NCBI GenBank assembly: GCA_902774025.1
Contig: CACYGY010000011.1
Coordinates: 50,371 to 96,037, forward strand
Length of the DNA: 45,667 nucleotides
From: an uncultured Eubacteriales bacterium
Lineage (GTDB): Bacteria; Bacillota; Clostridia; Christensenellales; Aristaeellaceae
Direction of reading: 5' to 3'
Program-made: the position numbers and the translations under genes
Shown: one piece after another, positions 22,371 through 29,586 of the stretch
Layout of the letters: each line of letters starts with the position of its first letter
Position numbering within the stretch: the stretch's first letter is position 1
Notes under the pieces: model-generated
Told to the model about the DNA's origin: nothing
Database searches by the model: none
The model's input: the letters and a program-made list of their open reading frames with translations, nothing else

Positions 22371-22625
22371 TCAGTCAATCCAGCGATCGGGCAGGTCCGG
22401 GCAGAACTGTGCCTGCCGCGCGGCCCGGATTTCTACATAGCAGCCGCACAGGCGGCAGGTGCCCCGGTCCAGGTGTCCGCAGGCCCTGCAGGCATCCAGC
22501 CGGTGCGTGTATACTTCCGGAGCAGCCCGGTCCTCAGGGGGCAGGGCTTCATTCATTTCCCGGACGATTCCGGCCAGATCCGGCCGGACCTCATCCAGAA
22601 GACACCGGCAGGGCTTAAAGGGCAT
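22371..22625 (-). CDS. Small cysteine-rich protein (DUF6171-like)
   Basis: An 84-residue cytosolic protein with eight cysteines: Cys6 and Cys8, then [24 protein letters not shown] (Cys46, 49, 57, 60, 62) and Cys75 in QFCPD. The spacing suggests a zinc or iron-sulphur site. The pattern HRLxxCRxCxxLxxGTCRxCGCYVExRAA is what I recall for DUF6171, whose function is not known. The start at 22625 overlaps the end of the arabinofuranosidase gene by 11 nt, so it depends on translational coupling; no strong site precedes it. deoC follows 12 nt later. Confidence 0.78.
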   Translation of the reverse strand: MPFKPCRCLLDEVRPDLAGIVREMNEALPPEDRAAPEVYTHRLDACRACGHLDRGTCRLCGCYVEIRAARQAQFCPDLPDRWID

Positions 22626-24081
22626 GAACGGTGACTTCCATGACAGAGCAGGCGGGCATATGGACACGGACCTTTCCGTCCGCTGCCTTTACTTCGCCGG
22701 GGCGGATGACGACACGGTCAGGACACTCGAAGGAGTTGAAGGCATGGATGTCGCCGCTCAGAAGTCTTCCCTCCGCGCCGCCGGCTTCCCTGCCGAAGAA
22801 GTCCAGCACCGTGTCCGCCTCTTCCGTGTCGCTCAGGTTGGTCAGGGTCACGGTGATGACATCTCCCTTCACGGAGGCGGAGGCCGTGACGGTGGGCATG
22901 GAAGCGGTCAGGCGCTCGCTGAACACATGGCTCTCCAGCAGATGACCTTCCATATGATGACGGAACAGGTCGAACACGTGATAGGTGGGGGTGAGGACCA
23001 TCCGGTCGCCTTCCGTGAGCACCATGGCCTGCAGCACATTGACCATCTGGGCAATGCAGCAGGGTCCGAGGCGGTCGGCATAATGGTTGAAGATATTCAG
23101 GGTCAGGCCGGCCACCATGGCGTCCCGCATGGTGTTCTGCTGATAGAGGAATCCGGGGTTGGTGCCCGGCTCCACGTCAAACCAGCAGCCCCACTCGTCC
23201 ACCAGGAGCTTGACCCGGTGCTCCGGATCGTACTGGTCCATAATGGCCAGGTGTCCCCGGATCAGGTCCTGCATGACCAGGGATTTCCGCAGGGTCTCGT
23301 AGTACTTTTCCGTGGTGAATTCCGTGGCTGAGCCCTTCTGGTCCCAGGGGCCGGGCACGGTGTAGTAGTGCAGGGACAGGCCGTCCATGTACCGGGCTGC
23401 CTGCTGCATCAGGACCTCTGTCCATTTCCAGGAGGCATCGCTAGGTCCGCAGGCGATGCGGAACAGCTTGTTATCGCCATAGTTCCTGCAGTAGGTCTGA
23501 TACTTGCGGAACTGATCCGCGTAGTATTCAGGCGTCATGTTCCCGCCGCAGCCCCAGTTTTCATTGCCCACGCCGAAGAGCCGGACGTTGAAGGGCTCGG
23601 CATGGCCGTTCTGCACACGCTGCATGGCCACGGTGGAATCACTGCCGCTGTTGAGGTACTCCACCCATTCCGCCATTTCCTGTACGGTGCCGGAGCCCAC
23701 ATTGGCGTTGATATAGGGTTCACACCCGATCTGGCGGCACAGTTCCATGAACTCATGGGTGCCGAAACTGTTGTCCTCCACCACGCCGCCCCAGTTGGTG
23801 TTGACCATGCGGCGCCGCTTTTCCTTCGGTCCGACGCCGTCCCGCCAGTGATACTCATCGGCAAAACAGCCGCCGGGCCAGCGGAGCACGGGAACCTGGA
23901 TGTGTCTGAGCGCCTGGACCACATCGCTGCGCATGCCGTTGACGTTGGGGATCGGGCTGTCCTCGCCCACGTACAGGCCGTTGTAAATGCACCGCCCCAG
24001 ATGTTCGGAGAACTGGCCGTACAGCCAGGAGGGGATGACAGGACCTTCCGTTCCTGCGTGAATATGTACGATGTGCTGCAT
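22615..24081 (-). CDS. Alpha-L-arabinofuranosidase, GH51 family
   Basis: A 488-residue cytosolic glycoside hydrolase. The acid/base is Glu174 in [13 protein letters not shown] and the nucleophile Glu296 in [12 protein letters not shown], both in family 51 contexts; the N-terminal [23 protein letters not shown] block is also diagnostic. The C-terminal beta domain ends [15 protein letters not shown], as usual. No signal peptide, so it acts on imported arabino-oligosaccharides. The start at 24081 has GGGAGG upstream; the frame is open beyond but without a site. It heads an operon with the DUF6171 gene and deoC, and has its own promoter. Confidence 0.95.
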   Translation of the reverse strand: MQHIVHIHAGTEGPVIPSWLYGQFSEHLGRCIYNGLYVGEDSPIPNVNGMRSDVVQALRHIQVPVLRWPGGCFADEYHWRDGVGPKEKRRRMVNTNWGGVVEDNSFGTHEFMELCRQIGCEPYINANVGSGTVQEMAEWVEYLNSGSDSTVAMQRVQNGHAEPFNVRLFGVGNENWGCGGNMTPEYYADQFRKYQTYCRNYGDNKLFRIACGPSDASWKWTEVLMQQAARYMDGLSLHYYTVPGPWDQKGSATEFTTEKYYETLRKSLVMQDLIRGHLAIMDQYDPEHRVKLLVDEWGCWFDVEPGTNPGFLYQQNTMRDAMVAGLTLNIFNHYADRLGPCCIAQMVNVLQAMVLTEGDRMVLTPTYHVFDLFRHHMEGHLLESHVFSERLTASMPTVTASASVKGDVITVTLTNLSDTEEADTVLDFFGREAGGAEGRLLSGDIHAFNSFECPDRVVIRPGEVKAADGKVRVHMPACSVMEVTVHAL

Positions 24082-24109
24082 AGAATACCTCCCATTACAG
24101 ACTGAGGGG

Positions 24110-24138
24110 ATCATAGCAAAGGGCCTGTGAAAAGTCAA
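24110..24138 (-). promoter_or_regulatory. Sigma-A promoter of the arabinofuranosidase operon
   Basis: On the minus strand TTGACT, 17 nt, TATGAT, ending 29 nt before the start codon at 24081. Confidence 0.8.
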
Positions 24139-24174
24139 TGAAGGGACGGGCCCGGGAAAACGCGGCGCGGCATA

Positions 24175-24209
24175 AAACAGCGCCCCGGACAGAGACCCGT
24201 CCGGGGCGC
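24175..24209 (-). terminator. Terminator after the aquaporin gene
   Basis: GCGCCCCGGAC (24180-24190) pairs with GTCCGGGGCGC (24199-24209). On the minus strand the hairpin is followed by TGTTTTA. Confidence 0.8.
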
Positions 24210-24248
24210 CCGCCCTCCTGCGGCCGTGACCTCAGGAAAACGTCAGCA

Positions 24249-24911
24249 TTACTTCTTCAGGAAGCCGTGCACAAAGGCAGCCAGGATGCCGCCGCACATG
24301 GGAGCCACGATGAACACCCAGACGTTCTTCAGCGCGTCGCCGCCCACCAGCAGGGCAGGTCCGAAGGAACGGGCGGGGTTCACGGAGGTGCCGGTGAAAT
24401 AGATGCCCAGGATGTGCACCAGGGTCAGGGTCAGACCGATGACCAGACCGGCCACCTTGCTGTACTCTTCCTTGGAGGTGACGCCCAGGATGGTCAGGAC
24501 GAAAACGAAGGTGAGAATGACTTCGATGATCAGGGAAACGACCACATCACCGTTGAACAGGCCGTTGGTTCCCAGAGCGCCGGCCTTGTCGCCGAGGATC
24601 TTCTGGAGGCAGAAGGCGCCGGCGGTGGCACCCAGGAACTGGGAAATCACATAGCCGCAGAAATCCTTGATATTCATCCGGCCGTCCACCAGCATGGCGA
24701 CGGACACGGCAGGATTGATGTGACAGCCGCTGACGTTGCCGATGGAATAGGCCATGGCCACGATGACCAGACCGAAGGCGGCAGCCGTCATGGCATAGGC
24801 GCCGTTGCCCACGCCGCCGTCGCAGCCGACCACAACGGCCGTGCCGCAGGCAAAGAACACCAGCACAAAGGTGCCGATAAACTCAGCCACGTATTTCTTT
24901 GCAGAACTCAT
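24249..24911 (-). CDS. Aquaporin (MIP family), probably water-selective
   Basis: A 220-residue channel with six helices and two NPA boxes, HINPAVS (66-68) and SVNPARS (178-180). A histidine in helix 5 (LVHILG, residue 166) and Arg181 after the second NPA reproduce the narrow aromatic/arginine filter of AqpZ-type water channels rather than the wider glycerol facilitators. The ATG at 24911 is preceded by AAAGGGTG, a modest site. It is a single-gene transcript with its own promoter and terminator. Confidence 0.93.
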   Translation of the reverse strand: MSSAKKYVAEFIGTFVLVFFACGTAVVVGCDGGVGNGAYAMTAAAFGLVIVAMAYSIGNVSGCHINPAVSVAMLVDGRMNIKDFCGYVISQFLGATAGAFCLQKILGDKAGALGTNGLFNGDVVVSLIIEVILTFVFVLTILGVTSKEEYSKVAGLVIGLTLTLVHILGIYFTGTSVNPARSFGPALLVGGDALKNVWVFIVAPMCGGILAAFVHGFLKK

Positions 24912-24952
24912 TACAATACACCCTTTCTCGGTTTATGATTTGGAACCCGCAG

Positions 24953-24981
24953 ATCATACAGGACATTCAGTGAAAAATCAA
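24953..24981 (-). promoter_or_regulatory. Sigma-A promoter of the aquaporin gene
   Basis: On the minus strand TTGATT, 17 nt, TATGAT, 42 nt before the start codon at 24911. Confidence 0.78.
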
Positions 24982-25069
24982 GAGGTCGGAGGGGCAGGTT
25001 ATGAAACATTTTATGGCGATGGGAAGGGATGTGGCTGCAGCGGGAATCACCGGTGTTGAGACGGGTGCC

Positions 25070-25099
25070 TTGACGCCCGTTTTTTCACGGTGCTATAAT
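25070..25099 (+). promoter_or_regulatory. Sigma-A promoter of yebC, overlapped by a terminator-like hairpin
   Basis: TTGACG, 18 nt, perfect TATAAT. The -35 lies inside a hairpin: ACGGGTG (25061-25067) pairs with CGCCCGT (25074-25080), followed by TTTTTT. Any transcript entering from upstream would tend to stop there while new initiation is possible. Confidence 0.75.
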
Positions 25100-25160
25100 G
25101 AACCGTTCACTGTCGCAGGGCCGGAATAACGGACGGCGGCAGATCCAGAGGAGGGATACG

Positions 25161-25907
25161 ATGTCAGGTCATTCCAAGTGGCATAATATTCAGGCGAAGA
25201 AGGGCAAGGCGGATGCCGCCCGCGGCGCGGTGTTTACCAAGATCGGCCGCGAAATCGCCATCGCGGTCCGGGAAGGCGGCGCCAATCCCGAATCCAACGG
25301 CAAACTGCGGGACGTGATTGCCAAGGCCAAGGCCAATAACATGCCCAATGACAATATTCAGCGCTCCATCAAGAAGGCCAGCGGTGAGCTGTCCAATGTG
25401 GTCTATGAGCAGGTTACCTATGAAGGCTATGCCCCCGGCGGCGTGGCGGTCATTGTGGAAGCCATTACGGACAACCGCAACCGCACGGCCAGTGACATCC
25501 GTCACTGCTTCGCCAAGAACGACGGCAACCTGGGCACCACCGGCTCCGTGAGCTTCATGTTTGACGAGAAGGGCCTGATTGTGGTGGAACGGAGTCCGGA
25601 GAGCGATGAAGACGAGATGATGATGCTGGCCCTGGACGCCGGTGCCGAAGACATGAAGGCCATGGATGACGCCTTTGAGATCTATACCGCTCCCGCTGAT
25701 TTTTCCGCGGTGCGGGAAGCGCTGGAAAAACAGGGTCTGTCCTTCCTGTCCGCGGAGGTGCAGATGATCCCCCAGAACACGGTTTCCGTGGCGGATCCGG
25801 ATACCCTTGCCAAGGTGCAGAAGCTTCTGGACATGCTGGATGAGAGTGATGACGTCCAGAATGTGTTCCATAACGCGGAACTGCCGGAGGAGGAAGAAGA
25901 AGAATAA
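25161..25907 (+). CDS. YebC/PmpR-family protein (TACO1-like)
   Basis: A 248-residue cytosolic protein beginning with the diagnostic [40 protein letters not shown]; further blocks are [17 protein letters not shown] and [48 protein letters not shown]. Family members were described as transcription regulators and more recently as factors that help translation through proline stretches. The latter is of interest here because the window encodes very proline-rich peptides and TPTP-linker proteins, but YebC is present in nearly all bacteria. GAGGAGGG lies before the ATG. Confidence 0.96.
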   Translation: MSGHSKWHNIQAKKGKADAARGAVFTKIGREIAIAVREGGANPESNGKLRDVIAKAKANNMPNDNIQRSIKKASGELSNVVYEQVTYEGYAPGGVAVIVEAITDNRNRTASDIRHCFAKNDGNLGTTGSVSFMFDEKGLIVVERSPESDEDEMMMLALDAGAEDMKAMDDAFEIYTAPADFSAVREALEKQGLSFLSAEVQMIPQNTVSVADPDTLAKVQKLLDMLDESDDVQNVFHNAELPEEEEEE

Positions 25908-25912
25908 TCCTG

Positions 25913-25940
25913 AGCGCCGCGCGGATGCACGGCGCTTTTT
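25913..25940 (+). terminator. Terminator/attenuator between yebC and nadE
   Basis: AGCGCCG (25913-25919) pairs with CGGCGCT (25930-25936), then TTTTT. It sits only 16 nt before the next start codon, so it may act as an attenuator between the two genes. Confidence 0.75.
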
Positions 25941-25956
25941 ACGGGGAGGTCTGAGT

Positions 25957-26724
25957 ATGGAGTTTTGCGCGGAGAAGGCCAGGGATCAGCTGGTGAAAGC
26001 CATTCGTGATCTGGCTGCGGAGCAGGGGTTCACCGCCGTGGTGGTGGGTATTTCCGGTGGCAAGGACTCCACGGTGACGGCGGCGCTGTGTGCCCGTGCG
26101 CTGGGGAAGGAAAACGTCTATGGCGTCATGCTTCCCGACGGGGAACAGAAGGACCTGAAGGACAGCCAGGCGGTATGCCGGGCTCTGGGGATTCAGCACC
26201 GGATCGTGAACATCGGTGAAATGCATGATGCCCTGAAGCGGGTGACGGATCAGAAGGAGCAGACGGCCGGGGAAGGGGAATTCTCCGTTCCCTTCAGCCG
26301 TGAGAGCGACATCAATGTGGGACCGAGACTGCGCATGACAACCCTGCGCTATATCGCTCAGGCTCTGGGCGCCCGCCTGGCGGGTACGGGCAACCTCAGC
26401 GAGGTGACGGTGGGATACTGTACCAAGGACGGGGATACCTCCTGTGATTTCAGCGTTCTGGGCAGGCTTACCAGTCTGGAGGTGGTGCAGGTGGGGCTGA
26501 CCATGGAAGAGCTGCCTGCCTTCCTGGTGGAAAAGACACCCACAGACGGCCTCAGCGGACTGAGTGACGAGGAAAAAATGGGCCTTTCCTACAGGGATAT
26601 TCACCTCTATATCCGGGAAGGCACCTGCGGGAAACCGGAGACAGACGAAAAGATCCGCCGCCGGGAGCAGGCAAACATGCACAAGCGGACCATGCCGAAG
26701 GTTCTGGATCCCTTTGCCGGATAA
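25957..26724 (+). CDS. nadE: NH3-dependent NAD(+) synthetase-like protein
   Basis: A 255-residue PP-loop enzyme that amidates nicotinate adenine dinucleotide. The pyrophosphatase loop is VVVGISGGKDSTVTAALCARALG (about residues 29-51). The substrate blocks are RLRMTTLRYIAQALGARLAGTGNLSEVTVGYCTKDGD and, at the end, LPAFLVEKTPTDGLSGLSDEEKMGLSYRDIH, as in NadE. No glutaminase domain is fused. The CTKDGDTSCDFSVLGRLTSLEV stretch departs from the common TKYGDGGVDILPIGDL, so specificity carries slight doubt. GGGGAGG precedes the ATG at 25957. It probably shares the yebC transcript through the intervening hairpin. Confidence 0.88.
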   Translation: MEFCAEKARDQLVKAIRDLAAEQGFTAVVVGISGGKDSTVTAALCARALGKENVYGVMLPDGEQKDLKDSQAVCRALGIQHRIVNIGEMHDALKRVTDQKEQTAGEGEFSVPFSRESDINVGPRLRMTTLRYIAQALGARLAGTGNLSEVTVGYCTKDGDTSCDFSVLGRLTSLEVVQVGLTMEELPAFLVEKTPTDGLSGLSDEEKMGLSYRDIHLYIREGTCGKPETDEKIRRREQANMHKRTMPKVLDPFAG

Positions 26725-26764
26725 GCCACGCCCTTTTCGGGGACATTCAGCAGAAAATGCTCAG

Positions 26765-26801
26765 AGAAACGGATTCCTTTTTTCCGGATCCGTTTCTTTT
26801 T
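26765..26801 (+). terminator. Terminator after nadE
   Basis: AGAAACGGAT (26765-26774) pairs with ATCCGTTTCT (26788-26797), followed by TTTT. Beyond it, up to 27003, nothing else recognisable is present. Confidence 0.82.
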
Positions 26802-27002
26802 CTGTCCCCGGTCCGGTGCAGGGAAGGACCCGGACCAAGGCATCCTCAGCAAAGCGGGATCCGATGAAGCACGGGCAGACCACCGGCAGGTGTACAGAAT
26901 GCACAGTGGGAAAGAGCGGAGAAAATCAAAAGGAAAGCCCGCATCCACAGGACGCAGGCATGACCCGGCTTGATCACAGAACGGTGCCGGACACCGATTT
27001 TT

Positions 27003-29369
27003 TTATTCCCGCATCTTGAAATGAACATCCTCGCTGATGATGTTCAGCATGATATCCGCAAAACGGGGGTCGAACTGAGTGCCCCGTCCTTCCAGGATTT
27101 CCTGACGGATGGCTTCCTGGGAAAGAGCGTTTCTGTAGCTGCGGCGGCTGGACATGGCGTCATAGGCATCCGCCACGGCCAGAATCCGGGCTTCCTCCGG
27201 GATGGCTTCCCCGGCAAGGCCGTCCGGGTATCCCAGACCGTCATAGCGCTCATGGTGAAACCGGGCTCCGATGGCCAGAAGCGGCATTTCATGGATACGC
27301 TCAAGGATTCTGGCACCCATCACCGGATGGTTCTTGATGAGGGCATACTCTTCTTCGGTCAGACGGTCGGGTTTGTTGATGACCGCGTCCGGAATGCCGA
27401 TCTTGCCCACGTCGTGAAGGATGCCCATCATGAAAATGTCATTCTGCTGTTTTTCCGTGTATCCGAAGCGCCTGGCGATATCCCTGGCATAGGTGGCCAC
27501 GCGGGCGGAATGGCCGTTTGTATAGGCGTCCTTGGCGTCAATGGCCGTGGCCAGCGCATGCACGACGCGTGTGGAAAGGCTCTCGTTCTCCTGCGCTCTT
27601 TTTTCGGCCTCTGCCGCCAGGGAACGCTGCAGCAGGTTCAGTTCCAGCGTGTGCTGCACCCGAAGCACCAGTGCTTCCGGGACGAAGGGCTTGCGGATGA
27701 AGTCCACGGCCCCCAGCTGCAGGCCCAGAATTTCCGATTCCTGGGTATTGTCGGAGCAGAGGAAAATGACCGGGATATCCTGCTCCTCCAGCAGGGTTTC
27801 CTTCAGGCAGTGCATGACCTCGAACCCGTCCATGTCCGGGAGGCTCACGTCCAGGAGGATCAGGTCCGGTCTGGACGAGCTGACAGAGCGAAGCAGTTCC
27901 TGACCGGAGGTCAGACAGGAGGCAAGAATATGCTGCTGTTCCAGCAGGACCTTTGCTTTTTCCATGTCCTCCACATTACCGGAGACCATGGCGATGCGGC
28001 TGAGTCTTTCGCCGGGAACATCGGTTTCCTTCTCGTGGTTCAGCTGCACCCGTCCGCTCTCATAGGAGATTCTGGTCAGGCGGGCATGGGGAGACCTCTC
28101 CCAGGCGCCCAGAAGGCGGGCGATGACCCGGTCAATATCGTAGTCGTGGGCTTCCGGAAGCAGCAGGAACAGCTTGTTCTCCCCCACGTCCATCATGACA
28201 TCGCTGTTCCGGAGGGAGTGCTGTACCTTTTCCCGGAAGTGGTTCATGATTTCACGCTGTTCCATTTCATCGGTGACTTCCGGCACAATGGACAGGGTGA
28301 AGAGCACCCGGTAAGCGCTGCCATGGTAGCGCTCCATGTACCGGACCATATACCGGTAGATGCTGATGAAGGCTTCACGGCCCATCCACATGGCTGCCGG
28401 GGTGATGTTCCGCTCCTCCAGAATGGAGGTGGCCATCTCCAGATCCGTCAGGCCGGGGAGCTCGGGGTCCTCCGAGGAACCGTGCCGGGAAAGGCGCACG
28501 CAGTGCTTTCCCTGGTGCTTGACCTGATGCAGTGCCTGGTCCGCCAGATGGAAGAGGTGCTTGTAGTCCCTTCCCTGATCCGGCACGGAGGCGGCCCCGA
28601 TGGACACTCCCAGGGGGAGGGTCATGTGGGCGCCCAGGATATTCTTGGCGTCCTCCAGGAACTCCGAATTGATCCGCTGGGTGAGGAGCTGCAGCTCATG
28701 CTCGGAACGCATGTTCCGCGCGAAAATGATGAACTCATCCCCGCCGATGCGCCCGCATTCGTCCTCTGCCCGCATGATATTCCGCAGATGTCTGGCAAAC
28801 ATGCTCAGCACCTGGTCCCCGATGTCATGGCCGTACAGGTCATTGACCAGTTTAAAGGAATCCAGGTCCAGAATGCACAGCATGCCGGTCTCATGGGCAC
28901 ACAGATACTCCATGCGGGCCGCGGAGGCGTTCTTGTTCATGAAGCTGGTGAGGTTGTCCGTGGCGGCGGCATGCTCAAAGTGCAGAAGTCTGCGCTGTGT
29001 CAGAAGGGTTTTCTGTACCCGGCTGACGAGGACCTCCGGGTTCACGGGCATATGGAGAAAATCCATGGCGCCCAGCTGCAGGCCATGGGTTTCATAGGTC
29101 TGGTTTTCCTGACAGGTGAGGAAAATCACGGGAATCTCCGGGACGGCAGGAAACGGTGAACTCTTCAGCCTCCGCATGATTTCAAAGCCGTCCATGCCGG
29201 GCATCTGGATGTCCATGAGAATCAGATCAGGCGTCTGCTTTTCCACCAGTTCCAGGAGAGCCTTTCCGGAGGTCAGGGTGGTGACGCGCATGCCGTGGTC
29301 GCTGAGAATCTGATCCGCTTCTTTCAGGTTCGCTGTATTGTCATCGACAACGATGATCCAGTCTGCCAT
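27003..29369 (-). CDS. REC-GGDEF-REC-HD-GYP cyclic di-GMP signalling protein
   Basis: A 788-residue cytosolic protein. The first receiver (1-125) has VVDDN and phosphoacceptor Asp53 in LILMDIQMPGMDG. A GGDEF diguanylate cyclase follows (about 135-295, signature RIGGDEF at 207-213), then a middle segment (about 320-440) that looks like a decayed GGDEF (VGENKLFLLLPEAHD). The second receiver (about 455-580) keeps Asp507 but has lost the N-terminal acidic pair. The HD-GYP phosphodiesterase (about 600-788) has ILHDVGKIGIPD, NHPVMGARIL and HHERYDGLGYPDGL. One chain thus carries both synthesis and hydrolysis of cyclic di-GMP. The start at 29369 has GGGGGAAAG upstream. Single-gene transcript with its own promoter. 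Confidence 0.92.
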   Translation of the reverse strand: MADWIIVVDDNTANLKEADQILSDHGMRVTTLTSGKALLELVEKQTPDLILMDIQMPGMDGFEIMRRLKSSPFPAVPEIPVIFLTCQENQTYETHGLQLGAMDFLHMPVNPEVLVSRVQKTLLTQRRLLHFEHAAATDNLTSFMNKNASAARMEYLCAHETGMLCILDLDSFKLVNDLYGHDIGDQVLSMFARHLRNIMRAEDECGRIGGDEFIIFARNMRSEHELQLLTQRINSEFLEDAKNILGAHMTLPLGVSIGAASVPDQGRDYKHLFHLADQALHQVKHQGKHCVRLSRHGSSEDPELPGLTDLEMATSILEERNITPAAMWMGREAFISIYRYMVRYMERYHGSAYRVLFTLSIVPEVTDEMEQREIMNHFREKVQHSLRNSDVMMDVGENKLFLLLPEAHDYDIDRVIARLLGAWERSPHARLTRISYESGRVQLNHEKETDVPGERLSRIAMVSGNVEDMEKAKVLLEQQHILASCLTSGQELLRSVSSSRPDLILLDVSLPDMDGFEVMHCLKETLLEEQDIPVIFLCSDNTQESEILGLQLGAVDFIRKPFVPEALVLRVQHTLELNLLQRSLAAEAEKRAQENESLSTRVVHALATAIDAKDAYTNGHSARVATYARDIARRFGYTEKQQNDIFMMGILHDVGKIGIPDAVINKPDRLTEEEYALIKNHPVMGARILERIHEMPLLAIGARFHHERYDGLGYPDGLAGEAIPEEARILAVADAYDAMSSRRSYRNALSQEAIRQEILEGRGTQFDPRFADIMLNIISEDVHFKMRE

Positions 29370-29462
29370 TTGGCTTTCCCCCTGTAGATTGGTAGGCAGT
29401 TTCCGTCTGCGTCCGGCGGGCGGGAAATGCTTCAGTTGCAGTGGATGCGGAAAACATCCGTA

Positions 29463-29491
29463 ATTGTACATGAGACGGGGGGGATTGTCCA
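29463..29491 (-). promoter_or_regulatory. Sigma-A promoter of the REC-GGDEF-HD-GYP gene
   Basis: On the minus strand TGGACA, 17 nt, TACAAT, 94 nt before the start codon. The spacer includes a run of seven cytosines. Confidence 0.7.
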
Positions 29492-29550
29492 GCCATGGAA
29501 GGAATTCCCGGGCTGTTCCGCAAACCGCTCTGCCCCTGCCGGAAGGCCTG

Positions 29551-29576
29551 AAAAACCCGTGTGCGCAGCACACGGG
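29551..29576 (-). terminator. Terminator after the peptidoglycan-binding protein gene
   Basis: CCCGTGTGC (29556-29564) pairs with GCACACGGG (29568-29576), and on the minus strand TTTTT follows directly. Confidence 0.85.
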
Positions 29577-29586
29577 AAGGACTGCC

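Noticed and set aside
26970..29159. A 729-codon plus-strand frame.
   Set aside because: Antisense to the REC-GGDEF-HD-GYP gene; no motifs of its own.
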